From Patescibacteria group bacterium (GTDB taxonomy: Bacteria; Patescibacteriota; Gracilibacteria; UM-FILTER-43-11), in the NCBI GenBank assembly GCA_029260955.1, contig JAJDCF010000093.1, positions 1-20,902 on the forward strand: DNA of 20,902 nucleotides, in the 5' to 3' direction. Under the pieces are notes generated by a model. The model had not been told where the DNA came from. It did no database searches and was given only the letters and a program-made list of their open reading frames with translations. Positions 13,552-20,902 of this stretch are shown here, one piece after another; within the stretch, counting starts at the first letter, position 1, and every line of letters begins with the position of its first letter. Both the position numbers and the translations under genes were made by a program.

Positions 13552-15234
13552 TTAAGCAACCTCCTTATGCTTCTCATTCCACCATGTAGGGCGATCTTCT
13601 TCGGGCAATGCGCCCCAACCGCCATTTAACACAGCGAGCTCTGGGTCAGGCTCTCCACTTTCATCAACCCATATTCCATCATCCTGCACAAGCTTGTCAT
13701 CAAAATACATTTTTCCACCTTTGCCTCGTAGCATCGTAGTAATATCCCAATGAATTCCAGATTTACTCTTGTTTCCATTGTCAACTTTTACTGGTGCACC
13801 ATTATATTCAGTCAAGGTATAACTCTTGCCTAACGCCAAGTGAAAGCTACCACCAATTTTTTCAACCAAAAGCGCATTTATAACATGCTCTCGCAAACGC
13901 GGATTAGTACCTATACCTAGCTCACCCACATGCCGCGAACCTTCACCATTTCCATCATCTGCTGTAATGATTAAGGCTAAAGTGTCCTTTCCAGCCACAG
14001 CATCAAAATCAACAACTTTTCCATTCTCAAATACTAAGGTTATGTCCTCAACTACAGGATATGGCCCATACTTAAATTTGCCCTTAGCAACCAATGTGCC
14101 ATTCACGCTTTCTTTAATGGGACTAGAAAACACTTCTGAGCCAGGTACATTTTTATCAACAGTTGAATTTGCAAAAGTCTGCCCCTCGATACTCATAGAA
14201 ACATCAGTACCATCATCATTAACTAGTCTCACCGTCTCAGCCTTATCCAATCTTTCAACCAGGACGCCCTGATTCTGATGAATCTGTTCCCATGGCTGGT
14301 CACATGATTCAAAAAATAATTTCATATATTCTTCGTAATCCATTCCATCAAGCTTCGCATCTTCCACGGTAGGAATAATTGTTAAACAAAAATGCATATC
14401 ACCTGAACTAAGCCGCTTTGAATAAGGGGTTATCATTTCTCCAAACTTCTTTTGCCGATCTTTATCAAATTTGATATCTGGATGAGGATTGCTTCTGACC
14501 TCAGCCTTTATATTTGACTTAGCATAGAGTGCAATCTGATTATCTGCCACTCTTTGTAGGCCATTGTCATCCGCCTTGTTTATAATCGCAGAATCGATTT
14601 CGTGATTAACAATATCAAGGTCAAAATCCACGCCATCACTCATACACATGCGGGCAATTTCCATCAAAATCTGAACATTCCTTTTTGCACCTACAATGAT
14701 TATTCTATCGCCCTCTTTGGCTTTGGAGCCCTTGTAGATTTGCTCCGCAATACTACTAACTAATTCTGGAGAAACAGGCAATGGCTCAAGTTTATCTAAC
14801 GAATCTTCTACCAACTTGGGTGAAACATCACTAGCTGATACACCTGAAAGCATTATTCTGATTAAGTTCCTAGCCTGATAGGCAGTGTTAGCAGCCTCCG
14901 AAGTTTCAGTCGTATCTGTCATTTTATCTAATCGCTCAAGCATTTCTGAAGCTCTATCTGCAAGTCCATGACCTTTTAATTGACTCAGCAACTCTAAATC
15001 GGCTTTTAAACCAGTTGTATTAACCGTTGTATGATCAAGTTCGTCAACAATCTCATAATTAAGTTGGGCAAGAAGCTCTCGAACACGTTCAACGTCATCC
15101 CCTGCTACTAATCTTACTTTCACATGCTCGCTATCTGGACTTCCTGTAACCGGTTTACGCAAACTTGTTGCAAGTGTTGTTGTGGCAACCCTCGGAGGCA
15201 CACCATGTGGTGGACAGACAGTAATTGTTTTCAT
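13552..15234 (-). CDS. M29-family aminopeptidase with N-terminal extension
   Basis: This 560-residue protein is a two-metal aminopeptidase of the AmpS/thermophilic M29 family. All six expected metal or catalytic residues are present: E367 (GSEVFSSP), E438 (GELGIGTN), H465 (SFHLALG), Y472, H495 and D497 (GIHWDI). Their spacing is close to that known for AmpS. The peptidase region begins at about residue 155 and its length of about 405 is normal. The first 150 residues are extra. They include VRLVAGDDVERVRELLAQL (about 40-58), which could form a small alpha/beta (ACT-like) unit, then a helical, acidic stretch. I recognise no family there. No signal peptide is evident, so the enzyme is cytoplasmic and probably trims peptides. 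It diverges from the amidohydrolase gene across a 148-base promoter region. Confidence 0.9.
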   Translation of the reverse strand: MKTITVCPPHGVPPRVATTTLATSLRKPVTGSPDSEHVKVRLVAGDDVERVRELLAQLNYEIVDELDHTTVNTTGLKADLELLSQLKGHGLADRASEMLERLDKMTDTTETSEAANTAYQARNLIRIMLSGVSASDVSPKLVEDSLDKLEPLPVSPELVSSIAEQIYKGSKAKEGDRIIIVGAKRNVQILMEIARMCMSDGVDFDLDIVNHEIDSAIINKADDNGLQRVADNQIALYAKSNIKAEVRSNPHPDIKFDKDRQKKFGEMITPYSKRLSSGDMHFCLTIIPTVEDAKLDGMDYEEYMKLFFESCDQPWEQIHQNQGVLVERLDKAETVRLVNDDGTDVSMSIEGQTFANSTVDKNVPGSEVFSSPIKESVNGTLVAKGKFKYGPYPVVEDITLVFENGKVVDFDAVAGKDTLALIITADDGNGEGSRHVGELGIGTNPRLREHVINALLVEKIGGSFHLALGKSYTLTEYNGAPVKVDNGNKSKSGIHWDITTMLRGKGGKMYFDDKLVQDDGIWVDESGEPDPELAVLNGGWGALPEEDRPTWWNEKHKEVA

Positions 15235-15258
15235 GATTCTGAATATTTATTGGAAGAT

Positions 15259-15287
15259 AAACTAAAACAAACAATTTTAATTGTCAA
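15259..15287 (-). promoter_or_regulatory. Candidate promoter of the M29 aminopeptidase gene
   Basis: On the minus strand a perfect TTGACA (complement of 15282-15287) is followed after 17 bases by TAGTTT (complement of 15259-15264, 3/6). Transcription would begin near 15252, leaving a leader of about 18 AT-rich bases before ATG 15234 and no Shine-Dalgarno. It overlaps the divergent promoter of the amidohydrolase gene. Confidence 0.45.
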
Positions 15288-15304
15288 ATATATGCTCATA
15301 TAAT
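15276..15304 (+). promoter_or_regulatory. Candidate promoter of the amidohydrolase gene
   Basis: A perfect TATAAT at 15299-15304 has TTTAAT (15276-15281, 3/6) at 17-base spacing. The TTGTCA at 15281-15286 is too close to serve as its -35. Transcription from near 15311 would leave about 72 bases of leader before ATG 15383. Confidence 0.5.
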
Positions 15305-15382
15305 GGATATTTTAGCTGAGTGATTCTTGACATAGAGCCAAAAATCTTTACAATAACAATCCATAAAGCCAACAACTCCTAC

Positions 15383-16345
15383 ATGAAATCACGACTACAA
15401 GAAATAATCGACGAAACAGAAATAATTGATGCCCACGGACATGTGGGCGATATTACTCGTTTTGGCGGGGGGCTCGTGGTATACGAAAGGGGTTTAAGAG
15501 TAGGGCATAGATACTTTGACACTGCGAAAGTATTAAATTTATTGAAATATAAATCTGGCAAAAAGCTGACCGAACCAAACCGTCTTCTGAAAGCAATGGC
15601 TACATGGTCCGGTAAGCAAAGAATTGCGGGAGCCAGCCTAGAAAACATGCGAGAAGCCCTAGACCAATCAGGAATAAAAGGAGTCTGCTGCTTACCAGTA
15701 CCTCCTTATGTATCTTTTGAAGATGTTAGAAAGGCCAGCACAGCCGAAGACCGAATAATTCCTTTTACGGGTGTGGACTTTAGTGACATGAAGAATCTAG
15801 CTGCTAAATTGAGTGAAGATGTAAAAAATGGAGCCAAAGGACTAAAGATTCACCCCATACTTCAGAAGGTTTCTCCTACAGACGATGAAGTACACGAAGT
15901 GCTTGATGAATGGGAGCAATACGACCTTCCAATTCTTATTCATACGGGTGTAACCTCATACCATTTAGATAAAGAAGGAAGAGGAAGGGAAAAGCCGGAA
16001 TTTGGAAGAATGGAATTGATTAAAAAAATGGTAGAAGACACAAAGAGTAAAGCTAGAATCATTTTGGGGCATGCAGGCATATTTCAATTTGAGGAGGCTC
16101 TCGAAATGGGCCGTAATAAACCTAACGTTTGCGCTGACACTACTTTTCAAAGCCCTGGTCGCACGGAGGCACTACTAAACGCCTTCGGTCCAGGCAGAGT
16201 TGTATACGGCGCCGACTGGCCTTATGGCGACATAACACCGGCCATTAAACGCACCGTGGAAGCTATGGACCAAGCTAGATATAAAAGAGAAGAGATAGCA
16301 CAAGTACTTGGAGGAAACATAAAAGACCTTATGCACTTAGAGTAA
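15383..16345 (+). CDS. Amidohydrolase family 2 metal-dependent hydrolase
   Basis: This 320-residue TIM-barrel hydrolase has the first metal site D-A-H-x-H at H18 and H20 (IIDAHGHVG), a conserved KGLKIHP strand, a ligand histidine in PILIHTG, another in IILGHAG, and the C-terminal aspartate in VVYGADWPYGD. This order is that of the Amidohydro_2 (ACMSD-like) branch, whose members act on cyclic or carboxylic substrates such as lactones or decarboxylate aromatic acids. The substrate cannot be assigned. ATG 15383 is chosen because family members begin shortly before the D-A-H-x-H strand. A GTG at 15320 opens the same frame but would add 21 unconserved residues. It is divergent from the M29 peptidase and 58 bases ahead of typA, with which it might be co-transcribed. 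Confidence 0.87.
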   Translation: MKSRLQEIIDETEIIDAHGHVGDITRFGGGLVVYERGLRVGHRYFDTAKVLNLLKYKSGKKLTEPNRLLKAMATWSGKQRIAGASLENMREALDQSGIKGVCCLPVPPYVSFEDVRKASTAEDRIIPFTGVDFSDMKNLAAKLSEDVKNGAKGLKIHPILQKVSPTDDEVHEVLDEWEQYDLPILIHTGVTSYHLDKEGRGREKPEFGRMELIKKMVEDTKSKARIILGHAGIFQFEEALEMGRNKPNVCADTTFQSPGRTEALLNAFGPGRVVYGADWPYGDITPAIKRTVEAMDQARYKREEIAQVLGGNIKDLMHLE

Positions 16346-16352
16346 GTAAGTA

Positions 16353-16381
16353 TTGAGATTTTTGGAGTTTTCCCTTAAGCT
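16353..16381 (+). promoter_or_regulatory. typA: Candidate promoter of typA
   Basis: TTGAGA (16353-16358, 5/6 with allowance for one mismatch) and TAAGCT (16376-16381, 3/6) are 17 bases apart in the gap before typA. The weak -10 leaves this uncertain. Read-through from the amidohydrolase gene is equally possible. Confidence 0.35.
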
Positions 16382-16403
16382 CTATCGGCTTTAACAAACA
16401 TTT

Positions 16404-18206
16404 ATGGACATTCGAAACATTGCCATCGTCGCCCATGTAGATCATGGAAAAACCACGCTTGTGGACGCCTTACTAAAAGCCAGTGAGAATTTTGACGTAC
16501 ATAAAGGAATTGAAGTGCGTGCAATGGACAGCAATGACCAGGAAAAAGAGCGAGGAATTACCATTTACGCAAAGAATGCTTCAATTAACTATAAAGGCGC
16601 TAAACTCAATATTGTAGATACACCAGGTCATGCGGATTTTGGATCCGAAGTAGAGCGTGTGCTTCGCACAGTAGACGCTGTAGTTCTTGTTGTGGACGCT
16701 TACGAGGGCCCAATGCCCCAAACCAAGTTTGTGCTTCGAAAATCGCTGGAACTGGGACACAAAGTGCTTGTGGTCATCAACAAGATCGACAAACCGATGG
16801 CCAGACCAGACACAGTGGTGGATCTTACCTTCGATTTATTCGCAACCCTCGGAGCTTCTGATGAACAACTCGATTTTCCCTACTTATACACAATTGCAAA
16901 AGATGGCGTTGCTGTTCGCGAACTTAGCGACGAAAAAAAGGACATTACACCACTGCTAGACTTCATTTACGAACATGTAAAACCAGCTGAAGGGAATTCT
17001 TCTGCTCCTTTTAGAATGCAGCCCGCCACGCTAGGTTACGACAATTTTTTGGGCCGTATGGCCATTGGCCGTGTTTATGAAGGGTCAATAAAGGTCAATG
17101 ATAATGTCACCATAATCAATGCTGAAGGCGTTGAGCGAAAAGGAAAGGTATCTCAGCTTTTTTCATTTAGAGGAATAGATCGAATTGAAATCAAGGAAGC
17201 TGTTGCAGGTGATATTGTGGCTCTGGCTGGCATACCAGATATTTATGTTGGTGAAACGATTACGTCTGAGCCAGGATTGGAAGCCTTACCTGCCATTAAA
17301 GTGGACGAACCCGCTATGGCGATTGAATTTATGGTGAACGACTCCCCTTTTGCCGGACGAGAAGGGAAAATGGTGACTGGCCGTCATATTCGCGAGCGTC
17401 TTGAAAAAGAGCTAGAAACCAATGTAGGGTTAAAAATTGAATTAACGGAAGGTGATCACATGAAAGTGTTTGGTCGTGGCGAAATGCATATTGCCGTGTT
17501 GATTGAAACAATGCGTCGCGAAAATTTTGAGCTTCAGATTTCTCAGCCAGAAGTGATTATGAAAGAGATTAATGGCGAAAAACATGAGCCCATTGAGTCG
17601 GCCGTAATAAACGTACCGGATGCAATGGCTGGCGCAGCGATTGAGGCCATGGGAAAGCGCAAAGGGATTATGACCAATATGAAATCAGAAAATGGGAACA
17701 CGTTAATTGAAATGGATGTACCAACCAGAGGACTTCTTGGTTTCCGGTCTGAGTTCTTGGTAATGACACGTGGTGAAGGGTCGTTATATCATTCTTTCGA
17801 CCGATTTGAGCCTCATATGGGAACCATAGAAAAACGCACCGTTGGCTCTATGATATCCGGAGAAACAGGCTTTACTATGGCCTACTCGCTATGGAAGCTT
17901 CAGGAACGCGGAGCGTTGTTTGTAAAACCTGCCACCGAGATTTACGAAGGCATGGTCATCGGTGAAGCAAATCAAGGAAACGACATGGTAGTTAATGCTT
18001 TAAAAAACAAAAAACTCACCAATGTAAGATCATCCGGAAACGATGAGGCTCTAAATCTTACGCCTATTGTTCCAATGACCCTTGAAAAAGCTATTGAGTA
18101 CATTGGACCCGATGAATACGTCGAAATCACCCCAAAAAAAGTACGCCTCAGAAAGAAGTTTCTTAATGAGATTCAAAGAAAGAGGAATACACCAAAAAAG
18201 TCTTAA
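16404..18206 (+). CDS. typA: Ribosome-associated translational GTPase TypA/BipA
   Basis: This 600-residue GTPase binds ribosomes and supports 50S assembly and growth under cold or other stress. The G1 motif is in AHVDHGKTTLVDALL (about 10-24), the switch region is ERGITIYAKN, G3 is DTPGHADFGSEVERVLR (about 74-90), and G4 is NKIDKP (about 128-133). The EF-Tu-like domain 2, the EF-G-like domains III and V (RGLLGFRSEFLVMTRGEG) and the TypA-specific C-terminal domain, ending with TPKKVRLRKKFLNEIQRKR, are all present. Length and order match the family closely. It is convergent with the small Smr gene, with only three bases between the stop codons and no strong terminator between them. Confidence 0.97.
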   Translation: MDIRNIAIVAHVDHGKTTLVDALLKASENFDVHKGIEVRAMDSNDQEKERGITIYAKNASINYKGAKLNIVDTPGHADFGSEVERVLRTVDAVVLVVDAYEGPMPQTKFVLRKSLELGHKVLVVINKIDKPMARPDTVVDLTFDLFATLGASDEQLDFPYLYTIAKDGVAVRELSDEKKDITPLLDFIYEHVKPAEGNSSAPFRMQPATLGYDNFLGRMAIGRVYEGSIKVNDNVTIINAEGVERKGKVSQLFSFRGIDRIEIKEAVAGDIVALAGIPDIYVGETITSEPGLEALPAIKVDEPAMAIEFMVNDSPFAGREGKMVTGRHIRERLEKELETNVGLKIELTEGDHMKVFGRGEMHIAVLIETMRRENFELQISQPEVIMKEINGEKHEPIESAVINVPDAMAGAAIEAMGKRKGIMTNMKSENGNTLIEMDVPTRGLLGFRSEFLVMTRGEGSLYHSFDRFEPHMGTIEKRTVGSMISGETGFTMAYSLWKLQERGALFVKPATEIYEGMVIGEANQGNDMVVNALKNKKLTNVRSSGNDEALNLTPIVPMTLEKAIEYIGPDEYVEITPKKVRLRKKFLNEIQRKRNTPKKS

Positions 18207-18209
18207 GCT

Positions 18210-18464
18210 TTAAAACCTAAAGTGTACAAAAACTCTTCCGTGATTCTTTACATCTACCTCGATGCGATGATACAGAGCTCGAATGTGTTTTTGGTCTAAG
18301 AATCTTTTGACCTTCTTCATTAAAGCGCCACTCCCCTTTCCAGGGATTATTTCAACCAACTTAATTCTCTTTTTTACAGCCTCGTCGATGATACGCTTAA
18401 GTTCATTCTCAATCTTGCCACCCTTATTAAAAATGTCGTGCAGGTCTAGCTTAAGTTTGGCCAT
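18210..18464 (-). CDS. Stand-alone Smr domain protein
   Basis: This 84-residue protein is a single Smr domain. It has the N-terminal LDLHDI motif, a helix (about 19-33), VEIIPGKGSGAL with the catalytic/nucleic-acid-binding G-K-G-S-G loop (about 41-48), and the final beta strand VFVHFRF. Smr domains nick branched DNA or cleave RNA, including stalled-ribosome mRNA, and occur fused to MutS2 or alone as here. The stand-alone form could act on nucleic acids at stalled ribosomes, but context gives no specific support. The stop faces typA across three bases. The gene follows the SLH protein by 19 bases on the same strand, so the two may share a transcript. Confidence 0.88.
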   Translation of the reverse strand: MAKLKLDLHDIFNKGGKIENELKRIIDEAVKKRIKLVEIIPGKGSGALMKKVKRFLDQKHIRALYHRIEVDVKNHGRVFVHFRF

Positions 18465-18483
18465 TGAATTCTAATATTTCAAA

Positions 18484-20106
18484 TTATTGAATACGGATCC
18501 AGGCCTCATCTAAATTAAGACTAGGAGTCAAAGTTCGAGTGTAGCCATTAAGAGGAACAGCGGAGAATCCAAAATCTACATGCGTCGTAAGCAAATCGTA
18601 TACTTCATCTAAGTAAAGCTGGATTGTATCAGTCGTGCGACCACCATTTATATAGCAATCAACATAAAAATTCCTACCCTGACTTTCAGGAACTACATAA
18701 GGCGTCTCCAGTCCAAATATAAGCTGATCCTGATAAAATCCAGGAGATCTGGCAATTACATCGCTATCCTGCAGTAAGCTACAATCAGTCATTTTACTTG
18801 AACTGAATGTTCCACCTTGAGTAAGAATAAGTGCTGTTACAGCTACATCGCTTGTGGCACCTGCCGTCATTACAAATGAAGCAATCTCTGCATGTGTGTC
18901 TCTTGTTGGTCTCAAAGGCGTAGCACCGGGAACAATAGATAAAGTGTTCGTAAACTGACTGCCAATCGTAATTACATTACCAGACACAGGAAGATCACCT
19001 GTAACATTCAGGGCATCCGCAGTAATGTCAGTCGCTGAATTTAAAGAAAAAGCATGCTGATTAAGAGGGCTGGCAACAACATCAGTGTCACCATACGCAG
19101 TCAGTGTAGTAGTTGTACCGGCTTTTATATATAAATTGAGAGGAATATTAACTTTATTAGTACTCCTGTTTACTCCATATTCTGAAGTAATTTTAGAGAA
19201 ACCTTCATACAAATATATTCCGTACCAATCAGACGCATTTCCAACTCCACTACGAGTCAAGGTAATACCAGATATATGTACATCGGAACCAGTAGCCGTT
19301 AAGTCTATGTTGATCAAAGGTGATGCGCTAGCGATAGGAACAGTTAAGGGTGGAGATTGATAAGGGTTTAGAGACACCACAAGTCCACTCTCCTCAATTT
19401 CAATTTCACTCGATAGTCCGACTACTTCATCTATCACCTCTACAATCGGCTCTTCACTAATAGCGGCAACACGTTCGACAGGGTTTTTTGCATTAACTAT
19501 CAGCTTTGCGATTTGAGCACGGGTAGCGGGATCAGAAGGGCCAAAATAACCATTTTCATAACCATCTGCAATAGACTTCATATACACGCTTGCCACATAG
19601 TCGAAATACCAATATTCCCTGCTTACATCAGGAAATATAGAGTCAGAATCAACATCATTCGAAATACTAAAGGCACTGGCAAGAATCTTGGTTGCAGCCG
19701 CGCGAGTAACGGTATCACCAGGTCCAAACATACCTGTTTTATTTCCATTCGCATCACTGTAACCATCAACAATTCCAAGTTCAGCAGCCGCTTCAACATA
19801 ACTGTAATACCAAGCGTCAACGGAAACATCGGTGAAGGTTGGAGTAGCTGGAGGAACAAAATCAGTTAAGCCATCAATCGATTTGATGATCATATTAGCC
19901 AGCTCTGCTCTGGTAAGAGCATCGTCTGGGCGAAATGAATCATTCGCATCAATGATTCCTTCCGACGCAAGCTGTTCGACATAACTAAAATACCAAGCAT
20001 CGTCAGATACGTCATCGAAGGCTTGAGCTAATGCGGAAACTGAGCTTGTTATCAGTAAAACAAAAACAGCTAGTGGCAAAAGTGCCGTATTAATTTTATT
20101 AGGCAT
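18484..20106 (-). CDS. Secreted SLH-domain surface protein with beta-rich repeats
   Basis: This 540-residue protein has a signal peptide (hydrophobic core about 7-25, likely cleavage near ALA|QA at 27-29). Three S-layer homology domains follow at about 30-80, 91-147 and 158-207, each with a (F/Y)-x-D-V-S motif, an aromatic W-Y pair, and an L/V-TRAE- or TRAxxA-type helix. An acidic linker (about 217-240) leads to two beta-rich units, about 255-390 and 405-540. They look like diverged copies of one fold: both start with a strand and an A/T-rich D-V turn, followed by an I-x-L-T strand. SLH domains bind pyruvylated cell-wall polysaccharide, so the protein is probably displayed on the surface. Its role there is unknown. 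Two cysteines, C442 and C484, could form a disulfide. Confidence 0.88.
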   Translation of the reverse strand: MPNKINTALLPLAVFVLLITSSVSALAQAFDDVSDDAWYFSYVEQLASEGIIDANDSFRPDDALTRAELANMIIKSIDGLTDFVPPATPTFTDVSVDAWYYSYVEAAAELGIVDGYSDANGNKTGMFGPGDTVTRAAATKILASAFSISNDVDSDSIFPDVSREYWYFDYVASVYMKSIADGYENGYFGPSDPATRAQIAKLIVNAKNPVERVAAISEEPIVEVIDEVVGLSSEIEIEESGLVVSLNPYQSPPLTVPIASASPLINIDLTATGSDVHISGITLTRSGVGNASDWYGIYLYEGFSKITSEYGVNRSTNKVNIPLNLYIKAGTTTTLTAYGDTDVVASPLNQHAFSLNSATDITADALNVTGDLPVSGNVITIGSQFTNTLSIVPGATPLRPTRDTHAEIASFVMTAGATSDVAVTALILTQGGTFSSSKMTDCSLLQDSDVIARSPGFYQDQLIFGLETPYVVPESQGRNFYVDCYINGGRTTDTIQLYLDEVYDLLTTHVDFGFSAVPLNGYTRTLTPSLNLDEAWIRIQ

Positions 20107-20143
20107 AGTCGGTTGTTTGTATTTATATTATCTTTCAACCGAT

Positions 20144-20172
20144 ATTCTATATGGATTTACGCACTGCAACAA
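20144..20172 (-). promoter_or_regulatory. Candidate promoter of the SLH-domain protein gene
   Basis: On the minus strand TTGTTG (complement of 20167-20172, 3/6) precedes TAGAAT (complement of 20144-20149, 5/6) by 17 bases. Transcription would begin near 20137, about 31 bases before ATG 20106. The leader is A-rich and has no Shine-Dalgarno. Confidence 0.45.
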
Positions 20173-20243
20173 GAGCAACTCTTATTGATCCTGCGATTTA
20201 TTTTGGCCATCTTCATTAATCATGGCAAGCTTCAAGCTTGTAT

Positions 20244-20902
20244 CTATTTCTTTGTATCAGAAGCCGTATTAGTATCATCCCCGAATATACCTTTGGAGCG
20301 ATTTATGAATGCCTCTTTCTCTTCTTCTGAAAGAATACCTTTTTCCCCCATCTCTTCGATGAAATCTGCAATTTTACCCGATTCTAGGCCTTCTTCTTGC
20401 TGCTTGTCAAACATCTGCTTACCCATAGGACCTAAATATTCAACGAATAGATCATTGAGCTGTTTTCCGGTGGACTCACTAACTTGACGAGCTGTGCCAG
20501 TAAATACCCCTTCGTATCCAGAATATGAATCTAAAATGATTAATCCATTTTGCGTAAAATCCAAGTTGTACATTTTTTTATCGTGGTGTGATCCACGCAT
20601 CTTAAGAACGATAATCGCATGCTGAAATTCAGCCTCGATTTCTACATATCTAAGAATAACAATTTGATCAAACAAACTAGAAAGAGCGTTATCTGAAGCT
20701 TTGCTGGATCCAACAATTTCATTTGTTACATCGGTAAAAAGTCCAGTAACATGATTTGCTTTAAAGAGTGCAATAACCTGGGTAGACCAATCATGGATCA
20801 TTTCATTTGAGTAAGTATTCTCGATGGCACTCAATGAGTCAATCACTGCAATACTGGGCTTAAAATCCGTAACTGCTTTTCTAATAATAGATATGTGCTC
20901 TT
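20244..20902 (-). CDS. KaiC/RAD55-like RecA-family ATPase, C-terminal part (partial)
   Basis: The frame stays open to the right edge, so the N-terminus with the Walker A motif lies outside the window. The visible 219 or so residues include Walker B in KPSIAVIDSLSAIE, a strand ending VTGLFTDVTNE, and the family hallmark LRYVEIEAEFQHAIIVLKMRGSHHD split over two strands, then the GLIILDSYSGYEGVFTG segment. These features mark a KaiC-type RecA fold. An unusually long acidic, helical tail follows (EYLGPMGKQMFDKQQEEG, EEMGEKGILSEEEKEAF), about 75 residues with no clear family. KaiC relatives outside cyanobacteria are ATP-driven regulators often linked to two-component signalling, but this copy is about 7 kb from the kinase here. 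It lies upstream of the SLH gene on the same strand, 137 bases apart, with a separate promoter candidate between them. Confidence 0.87.
   Translation of the reverse strand, partial: EHISIIRKAVTDFKPSIAVIDSLSAIENTYSNEMIHDWSTQVIALFKANHVTGLFTDVTNEIVGSSKASDNALSSLFDQIVILRYVEIEAEFQHAIIVLKMRGSHHDKKMYNLDFTQNGLIILDSYSGYEGVFTGTARQVSESTGKQLNDLFVEYLGPMGKQMFDKQQEEGLESGKIADFIEEMGEKGILSEEEKEAFINRSKGIFGDDTNTASDTKK

Noticed and set aside
13539..13553. AAAAG/CTTTT hairpin between the second receiver and the M29 gene
   Set aside because: All-AT stem of five pairs in an AT-rich gap; it could arise by chance and has no supporting features.
15320..15382. Longer N-terminus for the amidohydrolase starting at GTG 15320
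   Set aside because: Family members begin shortly before the D-A-H-x-H strand, and ATG 15383 gives that arrangement.
20224..20240. CAAGC/GCTTG hairpin behind the KaiC-like gene as a terminator
   Set aside because: The five-base stem has no U-run on the minus strand, so it is unlikely to terminate.

Overview
The window looks like bacterial chromosome, AT-rich (by eye roughly 40% GC) and densely packed, read with the standard code. No gap between genes exceeds about 155 bases, and there are no rRNA or tRNA genes, CRISPR arrays, insertion sequences or phage genes. Three traits suggest a member of the Patescibacteria (Candidate Phyla Radiation), possibly a Peregrinibacteria- or Gracilibacteria-like lineage that has not recoded TGA: small lineage-type membrane proteins, paired single-domain response regulators, and an S-layer-homology protein beside a KaiC-type ATPase. 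The lineage is an inference. None of the start codons has a Shine-Dalgarno sequence at normal spacing, and TAA dominates the stops.

Layout. (1) 1-1710, plus strand: the end of glucose-6-phosphate dehydrogenase (zwf), 6-phosphogluconolactonase (pgl), a DUF1573 membrane-anchored protein and a stand-alone UBP-type zinc finger, closed by a strong terminator. The first two are consecutive steps of the oxidative pentose phosphate pathway. (2) 1727-3399, minus strand: a small DUF378 membrane protein and a U32 peptidase-family protein resembling the tRNA U34 hydroxylation factor TrhP/YegQ. (3) 3483-7238, plus strand: a three-gene MacAB-like efflux operon (adaptor, ATPase, permease) with a near-consensus promoter. 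(4) 7239-8318, minus strand: mutY, whose stop codon abuts that of the permease.

(5) 8427-10092, plus strand: an ECF-type sigma factor, a three-helix membrane protein and a secreted protein with two nearly identical repeats, closed by a palindromic terminator. This looks like an envelope-stress sigma module with an unfamiliar membrane partner. (6) 10184-10567, minus strand: a four-helix membrane protein. (7) 10720-13530, plus strand: receiver, membrane histidine kinase, receiver. (8) Divergent pair at 13552-16345: an M29 aminopeptidase with an extra N-terminal region (minus) and an amidohydrolase (plus). (9) 16404-18206, plus strand: the translational GTPase TypA/BipA. (10) 18210-20902, minus strand: a stand-alone Smr protein, a secreted three-SLH-domain protein with tandem beta-rich repeats, and the C-terminal part of a KaiC/RAD55-like ATPase that runs off the right edge.

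The best candidates for something undescribed are the sigma/membrane/repeat-protein trio, the receiver-kinase-receiver operon, and the N-terminal extension of the M29 peptidase. The lack of Shine-Dalgarno sequences is the strongest window-wide signal.
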